A stretch of DNA of 64,000 nucleotides, taken from NCBI RefSeq assembly GCF_000948285.1, contig NZ_JYBP01000003.1:1488001-1552000 (forward strand). Direction: 5' to 3'. The first letter of the stretch is position 1, and every line of letters begins with the position of its first letter. The DNA is from Geobacillus kaustophilus (GTDB lineage Bacteria > Bacillota > Bacilli > Bacillales > Anoxybacillaceae). The translations under genes were made by a program, and so were the position numbers. A model generated the notes under the pieces. It searched no databases and was not told the origin of the DNA. It saw only the letters and a program-made list of their open reading frames with translations. Positions 25,174-35,288 of this stretch are shown one piece after another.

Positions 25174-26640
25174 TTATGCCTTAACAAATACCGTTTTAAT
25201 GGATGTAAAAAACTCGATGGCCGCCTGCCCTTGTTCTCTCGAATGGGAGCTCGATTGCTTCATTCCGCCAAATGGCGCTTGGAACTCCACCCCTGCAGTT
25301 TCGGCATTGACTTTTACTAACCCTGCATCAATTTCCTTAATAAACTCCAGAACATTCCCAATATTGTTCGTATAAATCGATGCACTTAAACCGTATTCAG
25401 TATCATTAGCCAGCTCGATGGCCTCTTCGATACTGTCAACTTTGATCAACGCCAGCACAGGGCCGAATATCTCTTCGCGTGCGATCGTCATATGGATGTC
25501 AACATCCTCAAAGATCGTTGGCTCTACATAAAAACCATTAGCAAGTTCACCCTCTAGGCATCTCTTTCCTCCATAAATAAGTTTGGCGCCTTCAGATTTT
25601 CCTTTTTCAATATAGGACAGAACGGTATTTAACTGCGACTCGCTAGCGCATGGCCCCATCCATGTTTCATGATCCATTCCATTTCCGATTTTCAGCTGCT
25701 TCACCCGTTCAAGAAGTTTTTCTTTAAATGGTTCATACACTTCCCTCTCAATAAAGACGCGGCTGGTAGCCGTACACTTTTGCCCCGTCGAACGCAAACC
25801 GCCGCTGATGGTGCCTTCCACCGCAAGGTCTAAATCGGCGTCTTTAGCAACAATAACCGGATTTTTTCCTCCCATTTCCAATTGGTATTTTGCCCCGCGC
25901 TCAAAAGCGGCTTTCCCAACTTGTTTCCCAACACTATTGGATCCGGTAAATGTCACGCCATTGATATCCGGGTGATTCGCGATTCCTTGGCCAATCACCG
26001 AGCCAGAACCGCACACCATATTGACAACCCCTTTCGGGAAGCCGGCCTCATGGAAGCACTCGATGACTTTCGCCGCCGTAACGGCCGTTTCGCTCGCTGG
26101 CTTGAGCACCACTGTATTTCCATATATAAGAGCGGGCGCCATTTTCCATATCGGAATCGCTACAGGGAAATTCCATGGCGAAATAACTCCAACCACCCCA
26201 AGCGGGACGCGAGTGGTAAACATGAGTCCTTCATTGTCACTCGATGGAATCACGTCGCCAATTTTCCGGACCCCTTCGCCCGCATAGTAGCGCAATATAT
26301 GGACGCCTCTCATCGTCTCCGCTTTTGCTTCCGCGAATGTTTTCCCCATTTCCCTTGTCATTGTTTCGGCAATTTCATTAAGGCGCTGTTCCAGGATATT
26401 CGCCGCTTTATACAAATACTCCCCTCTCTCTACCCCGGACCGCTTCCACCATGATTTTTGTGCCTGCTTGGCTGCCGCCACTGCCTCGTTCAAATCTTCT
26501 AAAGCAGAGCGTTGAACGTATCCGACAATATCATTCTTATTAGCCGGATTGATGCTTGCCTCTACTTTGTTGCTGACGGAACTTACCCAGCTGCCGTTGA
26601 TGTAGTTCAAATAAGTTTTGACTTCAGTTTGCACAGTCAT
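25174..26640 (-). CDS. Aldehyde dehydrogenase, probable 2-oxoglutarate semialdehyde (2,5-dioxovalerate) dehydrogenase
   Basis: A 488-residue aldehyde dehydrogenase behind AAGGAGTGGGGG. Motifs: [32 protein letters not shown], the general-base Glu in LEMGGKNP (about residue 262), and catalytic Cys in [11 protein letters not shown] (about 296). The sequence is closest in feel to YcbD/GucD-type enzymes of glucarate and pentonate oxidation. It lies 25 bp after a FAH-family 2-keto-3-deoxypentonate dehydratase, whose product would be 2-oxoglutarate semialdehyde. Together they would deliver pentonate carbon to the TCA cycle. The specificity rests on this neighbour. Confidence 0.82.
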   Translation of the reverse strand: MTVQTEVKTYLNYINGSWVSSVSNKVEASINPANKNDIVGYVQRSALEDLNEAVAAAKQAQKSWWKRSGVERGEYLYKAANILEQRLNEIAETMTREMGKTFAEAKAETMRGVHILRYYAGEGVRKIGDVIPSSDNEGLMFTTRVPLGVVGVISPWNFPVAIPIWKMAPALIYGNTVVLKPASETAVTAAKVIECFHEAGFPKGVVNMVCGSGSVIGQGIANHPDINGVTFTGSNSVGKQVGKAAFERGAKYQLEMGGKNPVIVAKDADLDLAVEGTISGGLRSTGQKCTATSRVFIEREVYEPFKEKLLERVKQLKIGNGMDHETWMGPCASESQLNTVLSYIEKGKSEGAKLIYGGKRCLEGELANGFYVEPTIFEDVDIHMTIAREEIFGPVLALIKVDSIEEAIELANDTEYGLSASIYTNNIGNVLEFIKEIDAGLVKVNAETAGVEFQAPFGGMKQSSSHSREQGQAAIEFFTSIKTVFVKA

Positions 26641-26665
26641 CTTCCCCCACTCCTTATCTTTTGAA

Positions 26666-27565
26666 TTATTTATTTGTAATTGTTTGATGAGCCGACGATT
26701 TTACTGGATTGGAAAGCACCCCGATCTCGGGGATCTCAATTTCAATACGATCTTGATCTTGAAGCGTAAAATGGTCAGGAGGAACAATACATGTTCCCGT
26801 TAATAATACCGTGCCGTCAAACACCTCATTGTCGCGAACTAGGAAAGATACTAATTCATCATATCTTCTTTTCAATTGTCTTGTATTGGCGCTTTCTTCG
26901 ACTACGAGTTGGTTATTGCGATAAATGCGACAAATGATTTGAAGATTGTACGGATTTTCCACCGTTTCTGACAGCCGAATGGCCGGCCCGATAGCACATG
27001 AATTTTTCCATATTTTCGCTTGCGGCAAGTATAATGGGTTTTCTCCTTCGATATCCCTGCAGCTCATATCATTGCCGATCGTATATCCGACGATTTCGCC
27101 TTCTCTTGTAATGACCAGCCCTAACTCAGGCTCAGGAATTTGCCAGTTCGAATCACTGCGCAAATAAATGGGATCGTTAGGGCCGATCGTACGTGCAGCG
27201 GTTGATTTAAAAAAGATTTCCGGTCTTTCCGCATTGTATACCCGATCGTAGCACGTTTCCTGGCCGGCTGTTTTTTCGGAAGTTTCATAATTTCTTGCCT
27301 CACGGCTTTTTTCATATGTTACCCCTGAAGCCCATACCTCAGGGGCGACAATTGGGACGAGTAGATTCAATTCAGCAATCTCTTTTTCGATTCCCTTTCC
27401 CCCGCTAATTAAAGCCTGAATATAGCTTAAAGTAGACAGCTGTTTATTTTTTGCCTCGCGGACAACATCCATAAAATCGTTAAACGGAAGCGGATACACT
27501 GCATTCTCATCAGTAACCGCCGCCAATACAACGCGTGAATTTTCTAAATAACGGATAATTCTCAT
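26666..27565 (-). CDS. FAH-family 2-keto-3-deoxypentonate (arabinonate/xylonate) dehydratase
   Basis: A 299-residue protein of the fumarylacetoacetate hydrolase fold. The metal-binding and active-site pieces [47 protein letters not shown] and [20 protein letters not shown] follow the pattern of 2-keto-3-deoxy-D-arabinonate dehydratase. It dehydrates 2-keto-3-deoxypentonate to 2-oxoglutarate semialdehyde. GGAGGAGG precedes the ATG. Upstream are A+T-rich repeats (27582-27610) that resemble a palindrome before the TRAP gene at 37790, and then the IclR regulator gene on the same strand. Confidence 0.85.
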   Translation of the reverse strand: MRIIRYLENSRVVLAAVTDENAVYPLPFNDFMDVVREAKNKQLSTLSYIQALISGGKGIEKEIAELNLLVPIVAPEVWASGVTYEKSREARNYETSEKTAGQETCYDRVYNAERPEIFFKSTAARTIGPNDPIYLRSDSNWQIPEPELGLVITREGEIVGYTIGNDMSCRDIEGENPLYLPQAKIWKNSCAIGPAIRLSETVENPYNLQIICRIYRNNQLVVEESANTRQLKRRYDELVSFLVRDNEVFDGTVLLTGTCIVPPDHFTLQDQDRIEIEIPEIGVLSNPVKSSAHQTITNK

Positions 27566-27581
27566 AGCCCTCCTCCTCTGT

Positions 27582-27610
27582 TGTTTTATATTAAAAAACT
27601 TTGTTTTATT
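27582..27610. promoter_or_regulatory. A+T-rich half-palindromes, candidate IclR-family operator
   Basis: TGTTTTATATTAAAAAAC followed by TTTGTTTTATT resembles the perfect palindrome TGTTTTATATTATAAAACA at 37996-38014. It lies between the IclR gene and the FAH-family gene. The assignment to the IclR protein is inferred. Confidence 0.45.
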
Positions 27611-27633
27611 ATTTTGATAAAAATATACTGCAG

Positions 27634-28419
27634 TTATATAGATAAACTGCCATGTTTAACACATCCCATTTCCTTTGAGATCAGTCCGGCTGCGTTTTGC
27701 AATAAGCGAATTTCCTCGTTTAGCACGATATCGTTCACTTTAGCGGAAGGCTGGGATATGCTAATCGCCGCAATGACGTTCCCGGAATGGTCACGAATCG
27801 GGACAGCTGCACAAGTGATGCCTGGTTCATTTTCTTCCCTATCGAGAGCATAACCATTGTTCCTTACTTTCTCGAGTTCTTTAAGGAATTCCTCTTCACT
27901 AGTTATAGTATTAGCGGTATGGCGCTCATAAACATAGCCATTCAACAATTCTTCAAGTTCTTTATCGCTTTTAAAGGCAACCAACACCTTTCCTACTGCA
28001 CTGCTATGAATGGGGACTCTTCTTCCGATTCTTGAGTACAAAACTGTACCCGAAGTTCCTTCCACCTTGTCGATATAAATTCCTTCTTTTCCATCCAAGA
28101 TGACCAAATGGACTGTGTTCCCCGTCTTGATTGAGATGTCAATCAAATATTTTTTGGAAACAGAGCGGATATCAAGATGGCGAATAACTAAATTTCCCCT
28201 CTCAAACAGCTTCATTCCCAGCCTGTATTTTCCGTTTTCTGGATTCTGCTCGATATAATGATGATGCTGCAACGTTTTCAGCAAAGAATGCACCGTACTT
28301 TTATGAAGTTGCATTCTTTCGCTAATCTCGGTAATTTTCAGCTCTGTCTCATACTCGTCAAATAAATCTAAAATACGGAGAGCACGATCGACTGCTTGAA
28401 TTAATGGCAATGCCTTCAC
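27634..28419 (-). CDS. IclR-family transcriptional regulator
   Basis: A 261-residue regulator. The amino-terminal winged helix spans about residues 8-70 (AVDRALRILDLFDE, ITEISERMQLHKSTVHSLLK, KYRLGMKLFERG). The effector domain follows (VHLVILDGKEGIYIDKVEG, PIHSSAVGKVLVAF, DREENEPGITCAAVPIRD) with the usual IclR phrases. It is the only dedicated regulator in the island and is set among its catabolic genes. It probably responds to a 2-keto-3-deoxy acid or aldonate and binds the A+T-rich palindromes at 27582 and 37951-38014. Confidence 0.9.
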   Translation of the reverse strand: MKALPLIQAVDRALRILDLFDEYETELKITEISERMQLHKSTVHSLLKTLQHHHYIEQNPENGKYRLGMKLFERGNLVIRHLDIRSVSKKYLIDISIKTGNTVHLVILDGKEGIYIDKVEGTSGTVLYSRIGRRVPIHSSAVGKVLVAFKSDKELEELLNGYVYERHTANTITSEEEFLKELEKVRNNGYALDREENEPGITCAAVPIRDHSGNVIAAISISQPSAKVNDIVLNEEIRLLQNAAGLISKEMGCVKHGSLSI

Positions 28420-28521
28420 CCTCTTTGTCCGAAAGTTTATGGATTGTACAATGAGATAATCTTACTATAGTTCAATTATAATACGGGAGGGTGAAAAGCA
28501 CGAATCACTTCGGTCCACCCA

Positions 28522-30726
28522 TTATGATTTTTTTACTGTAGGAAGGACAATATCTTTTTTGTAATCATAAACCGCCTCTTCGGCAATATGGAGCGGAACG
28601 ACTCCATTGGCAGCGTCAGTATGTCCGATCAACCGGTTGCTCGCCGCAATACGCCGTTGACGTTGGTGCATATTCGCCATCCGGCGGCTGGCCATTTCTG
28701 TTCTTTCCTGCTTAATGTCTTCGAACTCGAATAACAATTTTCCATTTTGGAACGCCCATTCATTGACAAACTCGATTTTGCGTTCGCGAAGTCCGATATA
28801 TAGAAGATCCCCTGTTTTTAAGTACAAAATTCATCCGCCTCGAATGGCCTCGGGAGTCATATGGCCAATGGCTGCGCCGTATGTGACGCCTGAATAACGT
28901 CCATCGCTAATAAGGGTCGCTATCCGTTTTAGTTGTCTGTTCGCGTTAATATGCTGCATGGGGGTGAACATTTCCGGCATGCCAAACGCTTCCGGTCCTT
29001 GACCAGATATCACCACAGCTATTTTTAGCGCTCCTTCCTTCACCATCGTATCAAATAAGTCGTCATATTCTTGATCTTTCAATTCCTCAAACAAATGAGG
29101 TGTGTTATGTTTTAATGCTGCAATTAAACTTTTATGGTTAAAATGGCGGTTTAGCTTTATTTTTTCTAATAAATGAACATCAAGAAGCCCTTCATTGGCT
29201 TCATCCTCATTCTCGTAGTACAGAACAAAAGCGATTTTCTTATCAAACTCATCAATTTGTTTCGTAGACATACCGCTAATTTTTACGACAGCACTTTCAA
29301 AGAAATTCCCTGACAAAACGTCGACACCGCTAAACGGCCGTCTCGGTTTAGATAGAATAATCGGGTTATTTTGAACATTCTCCGCTGACAATTGATCTCG
29401 ATTTGCCGAAAGTCTTTCTCTCCAAGTAGTTCCCGTCACCGTCGGGGCATCTACATCCATCGGGACCCCATTGCTCATTAATTCATGGAATACCGTTTCC
29501 ATCCCTCTTATTTTCCCGTTGCAGCATTGGATCGCTAGAGCGTAAATATCCCTTCCTTCTGTTAAACTGTAGTCAAATAAATCAGGCACTGGCACTTCAT
29601 GGTGAATTTTGTCATACTCCCACAGGTCGAACTTATACCCCCCGTAAAGCATAGCAGCAACAATATGCATCATAATATTCGTTGATCCGCCGGTAGCGCT
29701 ATGAATGCGAATCGCATTTTTAATGTTGGCAGCCATCATATTGGCAACCCCATAGACCGGATCATTCATTAAATGCGCTAAGCTATCCAAGGCAGCGTTG
29801 ACTTGTTGTTGCGTTGGCGGAGCCGTCAATAACTCTAACGAAGGGTGAACTAAGCCTAATCCGGCGATCAGATGCCGGGAGCTGTTTCCGGTTCCGTTAA
29901 AGGCGCATACTCCCCCTTGGCTGTCACACGTCGCTACTGCCAAGCGTTTTTCATAATCTTCGTGTTGCTCTTTTGTGATGATTCCTTTCCCTCTCGCTCG
30001 TTCCAGCACTCCCTGGAAGGCCGTGTTGGAAGAGCATTGCAAAATATACGACAGCGCATCCCGCAAATCATATGCAATGTCTTCTTCTCCTGCTAGTTCC
30101 GCCCGCCGTGCGACTTCTTCCAGTTCGGCATATAACTCTGGTGGAATCGTTCCCCCTTTTAATACATGCGCCGGTGCAAATGTAGCAAAGAAAGGCGCCT
30201 CTCCTCTTTCCCTGCGGACGCGATCGAGATGGGCTAAAGCACCAACAACACCAAGCGGCTGCTTATCGCATCCTTGAATGACAAAAGCCCCGTGGTAGCT
30301 GTGTGCTTCAAGTTGGTTTACAATCATTTGCGCTACCGCATTGCGGCTTTGCAAGGAATAGCTCATTCCTTGATTGCTCTGTGCCGTTCCGTCGCACATG
30401 ACCGGTGTCGAAAACTGAAACGGCACCCCCCCGTTTTGCCAAATTCGAATGGCTGCCCGGGCAATCGTTTGAAAATCCATAATATGGGCAGGGTGATCAG
30501 GCGATCCTCCTATAATCGCAATCCTAGGGGCATTATTATGCAACCGGTCGTATATTTCCTCTAACGTCCAGTCCGGCTGCATCCCTTTTAACTCGGAACC
30601 TAAAATTTGTTTCGACCGGTCAAGCAACCCTGCCACACATATAGGTTCATTGGCCTTCCCTTGAACATTGTCGCGATATGGGTTGACTTTGCTTTCAATA
30701 CGCGGATAAGTAACCGCCGGCATCAT
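28522..30726 (-). pseudogene. IlvD/Edd-family aldonate dehydratase with an in-frame TGA
   Basis: The frame runs 631 codons from ATG 30726 to TGA at 28831-28833, then continues in the same frame for 102 codons (ILYLKTGDLLYIGLRERK) to 28522. Without the TGA the protein would be about 734 residues. Iron-sulfur and active-site features are present: PVMCDGTAQSNQGM, VIQGCDKQPLG, ATCDSQGGVCAFNGTGN, TGGSTNIMMH and SDGRYSGVTYGAAIGHMTPEA in two pieces. The TGA replaces the residue after IRGG, where relatives have Gly or Pro; GGA to TGA is one change. The lost part belongs to the swivel domain, so the truncated form is probably inactive. Likely substrates are pentonates, given the FAH-type dehydratase downstream. 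Confidence 0.82.
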
Positions 30727-30748
30727 AATCCCCCTCGTTCCACTTTAT

Positions 30749-32002
30749 TCAATTTGAAAAGTCCATTTTCAGCGGCGCTGATAAAACCTCAATCTCTTCC
30801 ATTTGGCGCGCCTCATCTAAAAGACTTTCCGAAATCCAAATCTCCCTAAGTGCCAGCGTATTTTTGATTCTAACCATTCTCACCTTGCTCATATCAAAAG
30901 CATTGCATGTTTTAATCGCTGCTTTCACCGCCAGTTCTTCTGTTTCTAGAAACATCGGCAATTTCACTACAGAAACTACTGTGCTTGTTAGAGCATTTGC
31001 ATATCCCTTTTCCCAAATAATTTGTTCCTTCACTTTCTTTGTCGTAATATCGGCGAGGCCAATTCCATTGGCATTGCCATCCGTTTTTTCAGACAGGCTC
31101 AACACAACGATCCGCGTCACTTCCGGGCCGCCGCTCGCATATGGAGTCGCGTATCTGCCGGTAATGTTCGGATCCATCCCGTCTCCCGAAATGTCTTTCC
31201 CGATTTCATCTACTACGAGTACATCAATAGGGTTAAACATAATTCGCGGCATCAGCGATTTTGCTTCAAGCAATAACTCGGGTTCCACCGTTTCAAAGCG
31301 CTCGGCAGGAACCGCAACAATCTTGGCGGGGCGGTCATATGCATTCTCTAGAATAGCCATTCCAAAAATAATCGGTGCTTTGTTAATAACAATCCTAGCC
31401 ATATCAACCACATGTCGGGCCATGTACTTGAAACTGTATTGATGGGCAGCTTCTGCCCCTTTTTGCTTGCCAAGACCGATCGTAATCATTTTCATCAATC
31501 CGCTTTCAACTGGGCCCCGAAAAGCTGTGTGGGGCTTCACCCGATTGATGACAATAATTTTATCTGCCTCGTATGCGAATTTATCTACATAAACAGGCAA
31601 GCCATTTTCCAATCTCCCTACTTTGATCACATCCATGCTCGAACGAATCGGTGCCCCTACAAATTCCTCGGTAACCCCTAAATGAACGAGTACCTCTTTC
31701 TGTCCCTCAGCGGTCGCTCCCCCATGGCTGCCCATAGCCGGCACGATGAACGGATTGCCACCTGCTTGTTTTACTGCATTCACGACTTCCCGGACAATAA
31801 TCGGGATATCGGCAACACCACGGCTTCCGACGGCAATAGCGACCTGATCACCCGGAGAAATTCTATGAAGAACATTGGCTTGATGGATGCTTTGATGAAC
31901 TGCCTCAGGAACATCGGGAATTTCAGGCGCATAAAAATTTTGCCTCACCTTTACCATCTTCGGGATAGGTATGCCTTTAAGCATGTCATTGATTATCTTC
32001 AT
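30749..32002 (-). CDS. LarA-family nickel-pincer-dependent 2-hydroxyacid racemase/epimerase
   Basis: A 417-residue member of the LarA (DUF2088) superfamily. Residues that can be matched to L. plantarum LarA: His93 in GSHGGAT (His108), His158 in VKPHTAFRG (His174), Lys171 in GLMKMITIGLGK (Lys184, which carries the cofactor) and His187 in AEAAHQYS (His200). The Lys-to-His spacing of 16 is exactly that of LarA. It is 22 bp upstream of the dehydratase and in the same island as larE-larB-larC. The superfamily includes racemases of lactate, malate and other hydroxy acids and a gluconate 2-epimerase. Context favours an aldonate or other 2-hydroxy acid over lactate. Confidence 0.88.
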   Translation of the reverse strand: MKIINDMLKGIPIPKMVKVRQNFYAPEIPDVPEAVHQSIHQANVLHRISPGDQVAIAVGSRGVADIPIIVREVVNAVKQAGGNPFIVPAMGSHGGATAEGQKEVLVHLGVTEEFVGAPIRSSMDVIKVGRLENGLPVYVDKFAYEADKIIVINRVKPHTAFRGPVESGLMKMITIGLGKQKGAEAAHQYSFKYMARHVVDMARIVINKAPIIFGMAILENAYDRPAKIVAVPAERFETVEPELLLEAKSLMPRIMFNPIDVLVVDEIGKDISGDGMDPNITGRYATPYASGGPEVTRIVVLSLSEKTDGNANGIGLADITTKKVKEQIIWEKGYANALTSTVVSVVKLPMFLETEELAVKAAIKTCNAFDMSKVRMVRIKNTLALREIWISESLLDEARQMEEIEVLSAPLKMDFSN

Positions 32003-32092
32003 TTTTCTTCCCTCTGATTTTAGACTTATAAACCATCCTCATAAATATCCCAAATTCATATCACATCAGCTGTATTTTCTAGTAGGTATTAA

Positions 32093-32115
32093 GGAAGAGA
32101 GCACAGCTCCCTTCC
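32093..32115 (-). terminator. Hairpin after the TRAP receptor gene
   Basis: On the minus strand GGAAGGGAGC and GCTCTCTTCC pair around TGT and are followed by TTAAT. It could reduce transcription from the TRAP genes into the LarA-type gene. Confidence 0.5.
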
Positions 32116-32143
32116 CGTAAATTAGCGAGACGGGTTATGGCGG

Positions 32144-33203
32144 TTATTGCTGACGGATTTTATCCAATTCGCTGTACAGCTCGTTGACGAGATCCTCGCT
32201 AAACTCTTTGGCATATTTCTCCACTACAGGTTTAATGATTTCAGCCATTTTTTCGCGCTCTTCATCGCTTACCTCATTAATTTTAACGCCCGTCTTCTTC
32301 AAGTCTTCTAATGCTTTTTGATCCTCTTCGCGGCTAAGCTGCCGTTGATATTTTCCGGCTTCAACAGCCGCATCTTGCAAAATCTTCTGCTCCTCAGGCG
32401 ATAAAGTATCCCAGAACTTCTTGCTGACGAGAAATACAAACGGAGTATATACGTGTTTCGTCAAACTTAAATGTTTTTGCACTTCATAAAACTTATTGGA
32501 CTTAATCGTTGCCAGTGGGTTTTCTTGGCCGTCAATGGTTTTGCTTTCAAGTGCAGTAAACACTTCCGAAAACGCCATTGGCGTCGGATTCGCGCCGAGT
32601 GCTTTAAAGGCATCGATATGCACTTCGTTTTGCATCGTTCTTAACTTCAACCCTTCGAAGTCCTCAGCCGTCTTGATTGCATGTTTGCTATTCGTCACAT
32701 GTCGGAATCCGTTTTCCCAATAGCCAAGCCCAATCAGGCCATGTTCCGGCAGCTTTTCTAGCAGTTTTTGGCCTATCGATCCATCCAAAATGGCGTCGGC
32801 TTCTTCAGCCGTATTAAAGAGAAACGGAAAATCGAGAATGCCAAACTCCTTAATCATCCCGACCAACGGCGAAGTAGACGGGATCGTGATTTCTTGCGTG
32901 CCGCCTTGAAGCGCCTCCGTCATCTTTAAATCGTCGCCTAAAGTAGCGCTGAAATACGTTTGAACTTTCAGCTTGCCGCCGCTTTTTTGCTCAACGATTT
33001 CTTTGAATTTAAGCAATCCTTGCCCTTGGGGGTGATCTTCATTCAATCCGATCCCCGCCTTAATAACCCTTTCCTGAATTCCTTGGTTGTTTGTGTTGTT
33101 GCCTTGAGTGGTACTAGAGCCGCAAGCGCCTAGAAAAAGCAATCCCATTATTAAGAAACCAACTAGAATCTTTCTCTTTCTAATCTCATTCCTTTTTTTT
33201 CAT
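32144..33203 (-). pseudogene. dctP: TRAP transporter solute receptor DctP, frameshifted in a poly-A run
   Basis: The body is a full DctP-type lipoprotein (lipobox LFLGACGSS, then NEDHPQGQGLLKFKEIVEQK, SEVFTALESKTIDGQENPL, FVFLVSKKFWDTLSPEEQ). The frame begins only at an internal ATG (33148), without the basic start of the signal. Upstream, AAGGGGG precedes ATG 33203, which leads into eight A residues and a stop. With seven A residues the frame would run MKKRNEIRKRKILVGFLIMG into the lipobox, giving 352 residues. So one extra A breaks the signal peptide, unless slippage on the A-run rescues some product. The receptor would feed sugar acids to DctQM. Confidence 0.85.
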
Positions 33204-33236
33204 GATTTAGCCCCCTTCAGTTATAAATGACATAAA

Positions 33237-34520
33237 TTAATTGCCTATAAACCATTGGAGCGGCACGGTAACGATGGACGGGAACAAAATCAGTAATAGT
33301 AGAACGAGAATTTCTACTAGCAAAAATGGCCATATCCCCTTCATAATGTCTTCCATCCCGATTTTTCCGACTCCGCAAGCTACGTTCAACACCGTACCGA
33401 CCGGAGGGGTGAGCAACCCGATACAGTTGTTCAGGATAAACAGCACCCCGAAGTATACGGGATCAATCCCCGCTTTTTCAATAATCGGCATTAACACGGG
33501 AGTAAGAATCAAAACAGTAGGCGTCAAATCCATGGCCGTTCCTACCAGTAAAACGAGCGCATTAATGGCCAACAGAAGCAATAGCTTATTATCAATAAAC
33601 GGTCCAAGTATATCCGTCACAATGGCTGGAATATTGGCGACCGTGATCAGCCATGCCGACACCATGGCTGCCGCCACAAGAAACATGACCACACTCGTTG
33701 TTTTGGCCGCCGCGACCAGCACCTTAAACAAATCCCGGATTTTGAGTTCACGGTAAATGAACAAGCCGACAAACAATGCATAAAACGCGGCAACAACCGC
33801 CGCCTCCGTAGGCGTAAAGACTCCCCCGCGAAGCCCTCCAACGATAATAGCCGGCAATAGAAGCGCCCAAACAGCCTGACGGGTCGCCGACAAGATTTCT
33901 TTGGCTGATTTGCGCGGAAATACTTCGACTGAATCTTTTCTTACCACAAACCACCAGCATACGGCCAAACATATCCCGATCAAAAGCCCTGGAACGATGC
34001 CAGCCATAAACAATTTTGTGATCGACACACCGCTCGTGACCCCGAAAATGATCATCGGAATGCTTGGCGGAATGATCGGGGCAATAATACCGCCAGCGGC
34101 AATGAGACCGGCAGAACGGTTGCGATTATACCCGGCCTTGACCATCATCGGAATAAGAATGGCGCCAAGCGCTGCAGTGTCTGCCACCGCAGAGCCGGAC
34201 AAACCGGCAAACAAAACGCTGGCGATGATCGCCACATACCCTAATCCGCCGCGAATATGGCCGACAAGCAACAGCGCAAAATGAATGATTCGCTTGGAAA
34301 TTCCGCCGGCATTCATCAGTTCTCCAGCAAGAATAAAGAAAGGAATCGCCATCATCGGGAAGCTGTCGGCGCCATTAATCAAGTTTTGGGCAATGATCTG
34401 CGTATCAAAAATATCTAAATAAAGCATCAGTGCGACGCCGCTGACCAATAGCGCAAACGCGATCGGCATCCCCAGCGCCATAACACCAATCAACGAGCCG
34501 ACAAAAATGACTAATGCCAT
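33237..34520 (-). CDS. dctM: TRAP transporter large permease DctM
   Basis: A 427-residue protein with about 12 membrane helices, beginning MALVIFVGSLIGVMALGMPIA. Family phrases include LLVGHIRGGLGYVAIIASVLFAGLSGSAVADTAALG (in pieces), GGIIAPIIPPSIPMIIFG and LTPPVGTVLNVACG. It uses an ion gradient to move the acid delivered by the DctP lipoprotein. Its ATG directly abuts the dctQ stop (TAAATG), and it is followed by the frameshifted dctP. Confidence 0.93.
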   Translation of the reverse strand: MALVIFVGSLIGVMALGMPIAFALLVSGVALMLYLDIFDTQIIAQNLINGADSFPMMAIPFFILAGELMNAGGISKRIIHFALLLVGHIRGGLGYVAIIASVLFAGLSGSAVADTAALGAILIPMMVKAGYNRNRSAGLIAAGGIIAPIIPPSIPMIIFGVTSGVSITKLFMAGIVPGLLIGICLAVCWWFVVRKDSVEVFPRKSAKEILSATRQAVWALLLPAIIVGGLRGGVFTPTEAAVVAAFYALFVGLFIYRELKIRDLFKVLVAAAKTTSVVMFLVAAAMVSAWLITVANIPAIVTDILGPFIDNKLLLLLAINALVLLVGTAMDLTPTVLILTPVLMPIIEKAGIDPVYFGVLFILNNCIGLLTPPVGTVLNVACGVGKIGMEDIMKGIWPFLLVEILVLLLLILFPSIVTVPLQWFIGN

Positions 34521-35114
34521 TTACCTCTCACCTCCGGCGAAACCTTGTTTCGGCCGATGATGCGATTCCACCATCTCTTCATGAACCGCTTCCATAATTT
34601 CTTCTTCCGATTCTTTCATTCTAGTGAGCTCTTCGATCGCCTCAGGACGAAAAAGAGCTTGATAAATATGAAATAGTACAATGATGCCCATGCCAACACT
34701 GACGATCAACCCGGTTCCGTAGATAAACGCCAGCGGCAACCCTGTAGCTGGAGCTCTGCTTCCTAAACTGCTGATCGTAATCTTCCAGCTTCCGTCAAGA
34801 AGCAGATAGAGCACATAAAGTACGATCGCGTTGCTGACCACAAAGACGATTCGCTTGGCGCCAGCCGGCAGCTTCTTCAACAGTGTATCGACTCCTAAAT
34901 GGTCGTGATCTTTCAAAGCGCCAATCGCCCCAAAAAATACCATCCAAATGAATAAAAAGCGCGACATTTCTTCGGACCATGTTATACCGGAATTAAATCC
35001 GTAGCGTAAAACGACATTACCGAATACTAAAATACACATGACAGCAAGTGTTAATGCCATCAATACATTTAAAATATTATTCATTAACCTTCCTAGCTTC
35101 TTGAACAAATCCAT
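34521..35114 (-). CDS. dctQ: TRAP transporter small permease DctQ
   Basis: About 197 residues with four membrane helices, the WSEEMSRFLFIWMVFFGAIGA motif and GVDTLLKKLPAGAKR loop typical of DctQ. It pairs with DctM to form the membrane unit. The carboxy tail is acidic (about residues 165-185). The gene lies between an interrupted dctP upstream and dctM downstream, so the original order was dctP-dctQ-dctM-dctP, an unusual arrangement with two receptors. Confidence 0.9.
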   Translation of the reverse strand: MDLFKKLGRLMNNILNVLMALTLAVMCILVFGNVVLRYGFNSGITWSEEMSRFLFIWMVFFGAIGALKDHDHLGVDTLLKKLPAGAKRIVFVVSNAIVLYVLYLLLDGSWKITISSLGSRAPATGLPLAFIYGTGLIVSVGMGIIVLFHIYQALFRPEAIEELTRMKESEEEIMEAVHEEMVESHHRPKQGFAGGER

Positions 35115-35288
35115 CACCCTTCTGATTTTGACTTACCTCATTTCTCTTCAGCTTTTATTCTCTTATATAGATCTTCAGCCCAGTCATATTTTTTGAATAG
35201 TTCATCATACAATGGTTGTACCGCCTCTTGCATTTGTTTAGTAAATTCTGCACTAGGAGTCGTGAATTTAATTCCATGTTGCTCCAAG

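Noticed and set aside
28831-28833. TGA as a selenocysteine codon
   Set aside because: Relatives have Gly or Pro here rather than Cys, there is no catalytic role for the position, and I saw no SECIS-like hairpin directly after it.
30749-32002. Calling the LarA-type protein lactate racemase
   Set aside because: The His-to-Lys spacing before the cofactor Lys (13 residues, against 10 in LarA) and the sugar-acid context point to another substrate.
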